The notes under the pieces were generated by a model. The model saw only the letters and a list, made by a program, of their open reading frames with translations. It was not told the DNA's origin and searched no databases. This document shows, in pieces, positions 55,214 through 64,000 of a DNA stretch of 64,000 nucleotides. Origin of the DNA: Tubiluchus corallicola (Eukaryota; Priapulida; Priapulimorpha; Priapulimorphida; Tubiluchidae); NCBI GenBank assembly GCA_030141605.1, contig JAQGDQ010000203.1, positions 67,001 through 131,000 of the forward strand, written 5' to 3'. The position numbers were made by a program, and so were the translations under genes. Position 1 is the first letter of the stretch. The number at the start of each line of letters is the position of its first letter.

Positions 55214-58200
55214 ATTTTGCCAAATAATAATAATAATAACACCAACAATAATAATACCAGTGATGAGCTAAAAGAATTCATGATTACTTATAAAAAGAAC
55301 ATCAAATTTCTAAATATAAATATTCAAAGTCTCGTCAAAAAACACTGGCTGCTGAAAGATACAATTCACGCCACCGAAAATCTGATTGTAGGCATAACAG
55401 AAACTTGGCTACATAAACAAATACTTAGCAACACTATAGAATTACCTAATCACACATTAATAAGAAGAGATCGATGTAAAAATAAGAAAGGTGGAGGGGT
55501 TGCGATGTATATACCTTCACACCTGAGACCACAAGAAATGAAAAGCATCAGAACCGGCAAGATTGAATCTGTTTGGTGCAGCATTGAGAACTATGTAATA
55601 GGAACTATATATAGACCACCCAATCTCAAACACAAAACATTTTTCAAATACTTTAGTGAAGAACTAGAACGCAGTGTTTTCGAAAATAAAAAGTTCTTAT
55701 AATGGGCGATTTCAACCTTGATATTTTAGCTACAAACACACTGGCATACAAAACATACACCGAGCTCTTAAAACAATATAATGTCCACATACTTAACAAC
55801 AATAAACCTACTCGAATTTCTAAAACATCAGCCACAGTAATCGACCATTTCATTTCGAATAGTAACAATAATTTCGTAGCATATGATACTTTTCCGTGTG
55901 ATTATTCAGATCATCATTTCATAATATTAGTAGATAAAATGACCCCACAGCATAATAATAACCAAAATTCAGTCTGGCATTTAATGAGAGACTACGCCCA
56001 ATACAACAAACATTCATACTTAATCGACTTAGCAAAAATGAACTGGACCTCCGTATATATGACTGATAAAATAGATACACAAGTTAATATTCTGACATAT
56101 AATGTCGAATATTGCCTTAATGTACATGCACCATATAAAAACGTAAAGCAAATCCCACAACAAAGCAAACTCTATAACGAAAGTACCTGGACAACACCTG
56201 AACTTGACAAACTAAGAATAGCGAAAAACAGAATGTATAATATATGGGAAAAGAACAAAACTAAAAACAATCATAACAATTATAAAAAAAAAGAGAAATC
56301 AATTTAATAATCTTAATAAATGCTTGAAAAATAAACATATACAACAACAATGTAAAAACGCAACAAATACCAAAGAAAAATGGAAAATTATTAACAATGT
56401 AATAAATAAATGCCGTAACAAACTAATGCGTGTTGACGAAATTAAGATCAACAACACTGTTATTACAAAACCCAAAGATATTGCCAACGCGCTAAATGCA
56501 ATATTCCTGAATCTTGGAAATTTTAAGGGAGTGGCTTCTCATATTAGCAATAATATAATTAATAAATTAAAAAACAAATCGTCTAACACAGTATTCTCGT
56601 TCAAAAGCGTCACAGTAGGAGAAATTAACGACATATTAAATAACCTAAGTTCCAACAAAGGGAGTGGACCATCAGATATTCCTATCAAAATTCTAAAAGA
56701 TAGCGCATCTGTAATAGCCCCGCATATGACTTACATTACTAATCAGATAATTATGAGAGGCGAATTTCCAACGGTATGTAAAATGGCAAACGTGACTCCA
56801 ATCCATAAAAAAGATCCAAAATGTGATCCCATGAATTATCGCCCAATTTCCGTAATCCATTGTTTCGGTAAAGTTTGGGAAAGGGTAATTTATGATCAGA
56901 TAAATTCATATGTAAATAAACATGAACTTTTATCAAAACATCAGTTTGGCTTCCGTAAACACCATTCAACCATTGACGCCCTAATACACACAACAGAAAA
57001 TTGGAGACATAGTTTAGACAACAAGCACTACATTTTAGCAGCATTTTTGGATTTAAGTAAAGCTTTCGATAGCATTAATCACGAACTACTTTACGATAAT
57101 TTAAAACAAATCGGATTAGATTCGATATCGTTAAAACTGATACAAAATTATCTCAAAGATAGACAACAACGAGTAAAGTTAGATACAACCAACTTTTCTG
57201 ACTGGGCCACGTTAAATAGAGGTATACCGCAAGGAACACTACTAGGTCCGTTATTATTTTGCCTATATATAAACAACATATCCAGTGTATTAAAACACTC
57301 ACAAATAACGCAATACGCTGATGACACTACAATCTACATAGCCCATGAAAATGTCCAAACTGCAAAAAATTATTTAGAAGAAGATATAAAAAAATATAAA
57401 TATGGCATTTAGTCATTACAAGCTAAAAATGAATAATGACAAAACAGAATTCATGATACTGTCACCCTCATTAAATACTAATGATGCATCATCAACCACT
57501 TTGACAATAGATAATGCTGTAATCAAACAAACTAACAATGTTAAATTCCTGGGCATACAAGTAGACAATAATCTTTCATGGGATGATCACTTTAATAACA
57601 TATACACAAAAATGGCATCTAGCACATCATATCTCCGACAAGTTAAAGGGCAACTAACAAAGGACACTAAAACACTAATATATAAAACTTTAGTTCTACC
57701 ACACTTCTTATATGGATGTACGCTACTTCAAAAAACCAAAAGAGAAAATTACTTAAAATTAAATCTCCTTCAAAACTATGCGTTGAGATTGATAGCTGGG
57801 TACTCATACAAACACAAGGCAGGTAGACAAAAATTCAAAGCTTCAACAACTAACCTGAGAAAAACTTTAAAATTCCCAATCATTGAAGCACACAAAGAAT
57901 ATTTTACTCTGCTTTTTATATTTAAATACATTAACAACATCAGCAAACCATTCCAGAATAACAGATTTACCTTTTTTCCAAATCCTATCGTTAATTCCAG
58001 AACATTCAATCTAAAACAAATTAGGACAAATACCCACTATGGAACGAACTCTGTAATCAAACAAGCAATTTTACTTTGGAATTCTCTACCATTACAGGTT
58101 AAACAAATCAAGTCCCTATCAGCATTTAAAACAAAATTAAAATCACTAATATTAACCAGATATGAAATACCATCACACCAGTACGACAACATACACACTA

Positions 58201-58274
58201 ATTCCGAATTCATATACCCACGGCCATATTTATTAAATCATAGTTTTTTATTTTTTTTATTTTTTTGTGTATAG
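54311..58274 (+). pseudogene. LINE ORF2: hydrophobic leader, 2A-like motif, APE endonuclease, reverse transcriptase; three frameshifts
   Basis: Segment 54311-55702 encodes the hydrophobic leader, the 2A-like site and the start of the APE endonuclease (LNINIQSL, GITETWL, IYRPP). After a lost A in an A5 run near 55690, the frame at 55702-56307 continues with MGDFNLD and CDYSDHHF, the catalytic Asn and Asp/His blocks. An indel in the A9 run near 56290 moves the frame to 56324-57412, the reverse transcriptase: VTPIHKKDPKCDPMNYRPIS, HQFGFRKHHST, FLDLSKAFDSINHELL, GIPQGTLLGPLLFCLYINNI and the catalytic QYADDTTIY. An indel in the A7 run near 57390 gives 57402-58274 with the thumb and C-terminal region (HYKLKMNNDKTEFMI, VKFLGIQVDNNLSW). 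Endonuclease nicking and target-primed reverse transcription are the family's known roles. Confidence 0.92.
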
Positions 58275-58440
58275 TTGTAAATATGTTTGATTTTATTCGT
58301 CATTACTGCACAGTAGTTTAGATTGCACTGACGCATTTGCCTTCAGCAGTGTAAGTTTTTATTAACTAACACTGATTGATTATCTCTATAAAGTTTTTAT
58401 CAGTGATTATCAATGTTTTTAATGGCAAATAAATAATAAA

Positions 58441-60005
58441 ACAAGAATGCACTCAGTAGAAAGCAGATCTCTGCCAAAGTCGAACAATGGTATTCTTATT
58501 CATCTGATTTTTTTGATTAAAAAATTTAATACAAAGATAAACAAACAAATATACAATAATGTACATGTGTTGGCATTATATAGACTAGCAAAAGACTCAC
58601 ATATTTGTTCATTAAATGAATTTATAATCAATAATGCTCGAATGTTCCACATGGTGTTTCTCTACCTTTTCACCAATAATTTTGGGGGTAATAGACTGAC
58701 AAATATATACGTATCAAGTCATTATAAATTATAGACAACGTTACACACTTTTACAAGCGTGAATTTCTAGAAAAGGAACTGGAACTAACACGCTGTTGTT
58801 TGTCATGGTAGAGGTAATAAAAAAAGAACTAAACACTCCCTCTGAGATCTCCATGAACGTTTCTTGTATGTAGTTTTGCTAATAAAAGAACTGGCGAAAA
58901 GATTCCCGTTTTGGCAGTCTTTCTCCACCAAATTTGCGCAATTTTCCCCTGTACTATTTGTACGTACATTCCACAGGTGCCATAATACTTCATTACACAA
59001 AAATTCTGTTTTGTGGGCGGGGTGCATTGTGAATGGGTTAACAATTGAGGGAGCTAAAAATGCTTTTGCCTAGGCAGGGACATATTACGACGCTCTAGGC
59101 TGATAGTTCTGTCCTACCCATCTCTTTAATGTAATGAGCAGATTAAATAATTACTTGTAGTGTATTAGAAATATTATTAACCTGGTTTCTACGTTGTCAT
59201 TATTAACTGCATAGCGCTTACATTTAAGCAGGCTGCGCAACTGCTTGTTGTGTGATACCTTGCACCTTTTCGTTATGTGAGATTTATATGTCACCTGAGC
59301 ACAATAACTGCCTGTGGTGTGTTATAAAATTCGCCCTTTACATGAATAGGGAAGCATAGGCATTCTCCAAGAAGAATAGGTTTTTTCTAAAATTTGACGA
59401 ACCTCAAACTTTAGCGCCCTAGGTTGTAGCCTAGTTAGCCTATTGGTTAAAGCGCCCCTGTGCCTATATGGCGTCCTATTACCCAGAGCTGACACTGCAT
59501 AGATGTGTCTATCAATTTTTAACAGTGCATGGGCAAATATGTGAATCAAAACGCAGAGCAATAATGAGCAATTAAATAATAGTTATTATAATTTTACAGC
59601 CTAAAATGCACTAAAATTTGTAATGAACGAGACAGTTCTTCTTAATTGATCAAGGTTATAAAGTCTACAAAGGGTTATGCAAGTAACATAACATAACATA
59701 GTGCAATGCAATACAACAGAACACCATCACATTATACAACACATCTTAATTTATATGATCTAATAACGTGACGTAGTGTAACACAACGCTGTAAATTGTT
59801 CTGATATAATGTGCAATTTATATCTATTTATATCATTGAGATACTAATGTGACATAATTATGTCAGACTCTCTTGAATGCCAATTTTATTTAATTATATC
59901 ACATTGTTGTGTTACTGCATCTAAACACTGTCTAAACGAGAAACGTTATATCCACATACTCTCACTCATTTTATTTTTTTGTAAAAAATTTGTGTTACAT
60001 TTACT
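58441..60005. other. No recognisable gene; possible tRNA-like fragment
   Basis: Near 59425-59470, TAGCCTAGTTAGCCTATTGG followed by TTAAAGCGCCCC resembles the A-box half of a tRNA-derived SINE, without a B box. CATAA-type pentamers occur near 59685-59705. No protein is recognised. Confidence 0.35.
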
Positions 60006-60013
60006 GTACAGTT

Positions 60014-60660
60014 TGTAGCAATACCATAGTATGGTTTGTGTAGATCAAAGATCTCGGTGATTGCTTAGCAGTGTTCTGCATTCTAGACTGTCTTGCTGTC
60101 CTGATCTTCTTTTTCACTTCCTCAGTTTTATCACTAAGTGCAAGTTCTATATACAAGCTAAATTCTTCACGCCATTTTTTCCATGCTTGTCACACATTGT
60201 GTGATTCGAAATTTAGTGCGTTAGGTGGTTTTAGCTGATTCGTGGTTCTCTATAAATTTGCCGTCCGAATAAATATTCAAAACAAACTAGTTCACTTCTG
60301 ACACCATGTTAAACGCTACAATAATATTAGCAGCCAGACAAATGTGTGCATAATAAAGTAGTATTTATTAAGCTAATTAGGAACTTAAACAAAGAAGATC
60401 AGGACAGCAATACAGTCTATTATCATCATCATACGCCCGTCACGTCTATTGTAGACATTGGGCAGGCAGAATTCTAAAATAAAAGAAATCTGCCTTCAGA
60501 CAGATAAACGCAGCAGTAATCCAGCAAAAAATCTAGACACTGCTACGCCAGTGGCTTGTCAGCACCACCTCCGAAAAAAGACAGTCTAGAATGCAGAACA
60601 CTGCTAAGCAATCACTGAGATCTTTTATCTACATAAACCATATCTATGGTATCGTTACAC
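60014..60660. mobile_element. Inverted-repeat (hairpin) element with a nested insertion in its right arm
   Basis: The left arm (60014-60112) and right arm (60391-60419 plus 60589-60660) are inverted copies of about 100 bases. Examples are GATTGCTTAGCAGTGTTCTG against CAGAACACTGCTAAGCAATC, and CTGTCCTGATCTTC against GAAGATCAGGACAG. The right arm is split by the 161-bp insert at 60420-60580. The loop (60113-60390) has no recognised protein. It is a MITE or foldback-type element; I could not confirm a target duplication for the outer element. Confidence 0.8.
60412..60588 (-). mobile_element. SINE-like element, copy 2, with 8-bp target-site duplication
   Basis: The insert 60420-60580 is bounded by identical ACAGTCTA on both sides (60412-60419 and 60581-60588). 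The uninterrupted partner arm at 60082-60098 shows the pre-insertion state with one copy. The insert matches the repeat at 30588-30752. On the - strand it starts GGAGGTGGTGCTGACAAGCC and ends GATGATGATAA, like a SINE with a GATGAT tail. No inverted ends, so a retroposon is favoured over a DNA transposon. Confidence 0.85.
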
Positions 60661-61600
60661 AGTCCAAATTATTATTTTATATAGATAGATAATGCTTAAA
60701 TATTCCGAAATATCTGATCAAACAGTGCCATTAAACGGCCTAGTTTAGTCAGACCCTTACTTTACTTTAAACTTCACTTGACTACGTTTTCTGCGCATTT
60801 TTTAATTTTATTTTATGATCGGTAAGGAGTCACATGACTTGTATTTTGCTGTTTAAATCCTATCTTAAAATTAACTTTTACTTGCTTAAAACAGCGATGT
60901 GATGTGCAGAACACTGCGCATTGTTCATCGCGTCTTAACATAACAACGTAACATAACATAACATAATTGGATGACTAGATGACCAATTGGTCTTTCGCTG
61001 CCCTTTCTTCACATTTTTGTTGCTAAATTAATTGTATTGTAACTGTGCGCGTTAAAAGATAAATAAAAGATTATTATTATTATTATAACTTAATGCAACA
61101 TAACACAATATAACATACCATATATAATATACATTCAGATGTTGCTCAGTATTCTATTGCTGTAGCATTGCAGAGGGCCACGTTAAAACCTGTACTATAA
61201 CTCAGTACTTAATTTTTAATTTCATGCCTATTTTCATTTTTACATTTATTACTCTCTGTACCCTAGCATTGAGTTTTAACAACTCTTCCGTTTCAATTGT
61301 TTTAACTTTTAAGACATCTAGCTTTATTCCTGGCTTCTCTAATGATTTCCCAAGCGATGGCGCGCAGGAAAAGTCGCTAAACCAAAAACACGGAGCGTCA
61401 AAATTATTTGAGTTAGAAGTGAATGAATGTTAGGATGGCGGCGTCCAGTCCTCAAAAACCTTGGGAAACTGCGTATCAAGGCATTTCAGGGCTTACACCG
61501 AGTACATTAACGTCTACGTTAGTATATTTTTATGTGCAACATTTACTAAAATTTGGTGCGTTGTGTCATTGGTTACAGAAGGCGTAGCCGACTCGATAAG
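60661..61600. other. Spacer with CATAA-type pentamers; no gene
   Basis: TAACATAACATAACATAA-like runs occur near 60940-60965 and 61090-61115. No protein or repeat boundary is recognised. Confidence 0.4.
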
Positions 61601-61986
61601 TCATTTATTTCACATTACATAGACATTTTATTTTTCTCCAATTTGCGTCACAAATTTTCGTTTTACAAAAAATAACTTTTGTCTGTGGAGATGGGGCGAG
61701 GAAAGACCGTAGGTCATCTACTCACTCACCCCTTATAATTTAATGTCGATGACAGAAAAAGCATTGATGACACAGGATGCAAATAAACTAACAAAATAAA
61801 GCAATAACAAAAGCAGAATTATAAAAGCAAACATAACAACAATAGCATAAGCGAAAAAAAAGAATAAACAAACAGTGGTAAAAATAAAATGATGATGAAA
61901 TTAATCACAATGCCGTAATTTATGTAGATTTCTCATATTAAACGAATTTACACGAAATATTAGATACACATTTACAATAGTTTCAT

Positions 61987-62005
61987 GTAGTAGTAGTAGT
62001 AGTAG
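61987..62005. repeat. (GTA)n microsatellite
   Basis: Six GTA triplets inside the 3' UTR of the LINE. Confidence 0.85.
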
Positions 62006-62128
62006 TTAATCTCCAGTAGTTATAATATAACTTTTGAGACAAATAGTTCTTCGACTGTAATTGCGACAAATTGCACATTTAATAGATTGTCATCAACACC
62101 TAGGTGACTCCACTGGCAAGTTTTCTCA

Positions 62129-64000
62129 CTATAATATGTAATCCAGCATCCTTGTTATAGGCATGTTCCAATTAGCACGGTGATTAAATTTCAATGGATG
62201 ATGTTCATAGTGTCTATCTAATTTTGATTTAAATAAATTTACAGATGTTGCTGTTCTCACATCACAGGGCAATCTATTCCAGATTTCTGGCATCGTACAA
62301 GAAAAATAGTCGTATTTACCAGTTTTGTGTGCAGTTCTTGATTTATGAAGAATAGGACCTGATCTTGCTGTACGATGTACTTCTAATTTAACAGGACAAT
62401 CATCACAGCTGTAAACTCCAGATACATATTTGTATACATCAATTAGTTGGCCACGTAAACGTCTAAAAGCTAATGTAGTTAAACCTATTCGTTTTAACTG
62501 ACTTTCATACGTCAAGTTCATTAGTTCCGGTAACATGTTGAAAGCTCTCATTTGGACAGTTTCGACTGGGTCCACTATATATGCCCTAGGACTATTCCAA
62601 ATACTACTTCCATACTCCACTTTTGATCGCACAAGTGCCACATATAGAAGCTTGAAAGTTTGCAGATCTAGGTACTTGAAATTCCTCCTTATTAAAGCAT
62701 TGTTTCGTTTGGCACTCTTTATGATTTCTGCTATGTGATCTTTAAAATTTAGTTTATTATCAAGTAATAATCCAAGGTCTTTCTCACAAGCACTAAAGTC
62801 CAATTCTGCCGGAATGCCACTTGCATCATACATTTTGTATTTATATTCATATCCTGCTCCCACAGATACAACCTTACACTTGTTGGGATGGAACTGCATA
62901 CCATTTTCAACTGCCCAATCACAGAGCCCTTCTAGATCCAATTGAAGATCATTACAGCTGGTAAAAGAATCAGATTCAGACCAGATTTTGCTGTCGTCGG
63001 CAAAAAGACGAAGAGAATTACTCACACAACTAGGCAAGTCATTTATAAATACCACAAATAAACACGGACCTAATACCGAACCTTGCGCTACACCACTAGT
63101 AATCAAGGACTCAGTCGATTTGCAACCATCAACACACGTACATTGACTTCTATTTTCTAAGAAGTTTACTATCCACTGTAAAACTGAACCAGTTATACCA
63201 CAATTTTTAAGTTTTGCAAACAGAAAGTGATGAGGTACAACATCAAACGCCTTTTTCAGGTCCAGTAGTATTATATCAAAAGGCTTATTAGCATCTTTTA
63301 ACTCAAACCATGCATCGTAACATTGTAACAGTTGGGTAACCGTTGTTCTACCCTTAACAAACCCATGTTGTTCTTCACAAATAATGTTGTATCTTATCAG
63401 ATGGTTCATTATATGTTTCCGCATGATTTTTTCTGTCACCTTATTAATTGTATTTAGTAAGCTAACTGGCCTGTAGTTCGATGGATCTGACTTGTCCCCT
63501 TTTTTATGAATGGGAGTAACCTGTGCCACCTTCCATTGTCCAGGTAACTGACAATCAGCAAAAGACCTATCCAGTAAGGTGTATATAGGCTTAAAAAGCA
63601 CAGTTCTACATTCATTTAAAATACGTGGATGGTAACTATCTGGAGCGGATTTGTTTACATTGAGATTTTGTAACTCATAAAGCACCTCTTCTTCAGTTAT
63701 GGAAACATTGCTGATATCAGGATATTGTTGCACTGTAGTTACTTCATAGTCAGAAGCGTTGGGACTAAATACACTAATGAAAAAATCGTTCAAAATTTGT
63801 GCCTTCTCCTCTGAATCAGAGACAAGAATACCTTGGGAATTCTTCAGTGAATGAATTCTAGACTTTGGCTTCCGAAGCGCATTGATATACTGCCAGAATG
63901 CCTTGGGATTACTCTTGCAATTACTTGCTAAAATACGTTCATATCTTTTTCTCGCAGTAGTTATAAGGTTTTTCACCACATTACGCCTTGCAGCATACCG
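62129..64000 (-). CDS. LINE reverse transcriptase, intact in the visible part (5'-partial)
   Basis: At least 623 codons are open, entering from the window edge with RYAARRNVVKNLITTARKRY. Landmarks in order are VTPIHKKGDKSDPSNYRPVS, EQHGFVKGRTTVTQLL, LLDLKKAFDVVPHHFL, GVAQGSVLGPCLFVVFINDL and the catalytic FADDSKIW. The thumb and C-terminal region follow (CEKDLGLLLDNKLNFKDHI, YGSSIWNSPR, TLAFRRLRGQLIDVYK, WNRLPCDVRTA) to the stop. The absence of any stop or frameshift means a recent insertion that could still be active if its 5' part is intact. Compared with the element at 52.5 kb (YADDTT) it is a different family. Confidence 0.95.
   Translation of the reverse strand, partial: RYAARRNVVKNLITTARKRYERILASNCKSNPKAFWQYINALRKPKSRIHSLKNSQGILVSDSEEKAQILNDFFISVFSPNASDYEVTTVQQYPDISNVSITEEEVLYELQNLNVNKSAPDSYHPRILNECRTVLFKPIYTLLDRSFADCQLPGQWKVAQVTPIHKKGDKSDPSNYRPVSLLNTINKVTEKIMRKHIMNHLIRYNIICEEQHGFVKGRTTVTQLLQCYDAWFELKDANKPFDIILLDLKKAFDVVPHHFLFAKLKNCGITGSVLQWIVNFLENRSQCTCVDGCKSTESLITSGVAQGSVLGPCLFVVFINDLPSCVSNSLRLFADDSKIWSESDSFTSCNDLQLDLEGLCDWAVENGMQFHPNKCKVVSVGAGYEYKYKMYDASGIPAELDFSACEKDLGLLLDNKLNFKDHIAEIIKSAKRNNALIRRNFKYLDLQTFKLLYVALVRSKVEYGSSIWNSPRAYIVDPVETVQMRAFNMLPELMNLTYESQLKRIGLTTLAFRRLRGQLIDVYKYVSGVYSCDDCPVKLEVHRTARSGPILHKSRTAHKTGKYDYFSCTMPEIWNRLPCDVRTATSVNLFKSKLDRHYEHHPLKFNHRANWNMPITRMLDYIL

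Larger units (their letters stand above)
52480..58440 (+). mobile_element. Near-complete CR1/L2-type LINE (ORF1 esterase; ORF2 leader-2A-endonuclease-reverse transcriptase)
   Basis: It contains a 5' UTR, ORF1 (52661-54214), ORF2 (54311-58274) and a short 3' UTR ending in GGCAAATAAATAATAAAAC (about 58422-58441). Order and spacing match an APE-type non-LTR retrotransposon. The only defects are one in-frame TGA in ORF1 and three single-base frameshifts in ORF2, all in A runs, so the copy is young or the breaks are sequence errors. The 5' boundary is not certain; no clear target duplication was found. Confidence 0.9.
61600..64000 (-). mobile_element. LINE (CR1/Jockey-like), 3' part, continuing beyond the window
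   Basis: It contains the reverse transcriptase frame (62129-64000) followed on the - strand by a 3' UTR of about 500 bases with a (TAC)n run at 61987-62005. The UTR ends near AATAAAATGTCTATG and GTGAAATAAATG (about 61640-61600). The 5' part, including the endonuclease and ORF1, lies outside the window. Confidence 0.85.

Noticed and set aside
55700-55704. TAATG overlap in LINE ORF2 as a termination-reinitiation signal between two real ORFs.
   Set aside because: The junction falls inside the endonuclease domain, so a lost A in the preceding A run explains it better.

Overview
The window is animal nuclear DNA: AT-rich, with GT-AG spliced genes, non-LTR and LTR retrotransposons, SINE-like and MITE-like repeats and long microsatellites. 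The proteins are clearly metazoan (SNF8/VPS22, UPF3, EDEM1, PKA RII). The amount of CR1/L2-like LINE material suggests an invertebrate, but I cannot name the phylum.

Layout. 1-5.2 kb: decayed LINE pieces, a possible last exon of an unknown gene (2388-2573), and a 5'-truncated LINE ending in a long (TTA)n tail. 5.9-6.6 kb: a 677-bp non-autonomous DNA transposon with perfect 8-bp target duplications. 8.6-12.7 kb: SNF8 (ESCRT-II) and UPF3 (nonsense-mediated decay), both on the + strand and each with its whole coding region in one exon. 15.7-35.3 kb: EDEM1 on the - strand, rebuilt here as 12 coding exons (568 aa). All phases agree, one intron is GC-AG, and the introns hold two minisatellites and several MITE/SINE-like repeats. 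36.5-37.8 kb: a Ty3/gypsy relic with integrase, pol C-terminus and polypurine tract. 39.65 and 43.9 kb: the first two coding exons of a type II PKA regulatory subunit on the + strand; its remaining exons were not found and probably lie beyond the window. 40-52 kb: nested DNA-transposon repeats, tRNA-like SINE heads, microsatellites, a second gypsy relic, LINE scraps and a duplicated repeat flanking a C/A-only tract. 52.5-58.4 kb: a nearly complete CR1/L2-type LINE. 60-60.7 kb: a hairpin element with a SINE-like insertion in one arm. 61.6-64 kb: an intact LINE reverse transcriptase on the - strand, running off the window.

Two observations stand out. (1) The EDEM1 stop codon aligns with the end of vertebrate EDEM1 and is followed directly by CAA TCA, a perfect match to the CAR-YYA stop-readthrough hexamer. 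The same frame then stays open for 77 codons and encodes a transmembrane segment and a short acidic tail, so readthrough would give a membrane-anchored EDEM1 isoform. (2) ORF2 of the near-complete LINE begins with about 290 codons of strongly hydrophobic, multi-segment protein, followed by a 2A-like ribosome-skipping motif (GGIETNPGP) and only then the endonuclease and reverse transcriptase. This suggests a third, membrane-embedded product.

The host genes do not form an operon. SNF8 acts in endosomal sorting, UPF3 in mRNA surveillance, EDEM1 in ER-associated degradation and PKA RII in cAMP signalling; I see no functional link beyond proximity.
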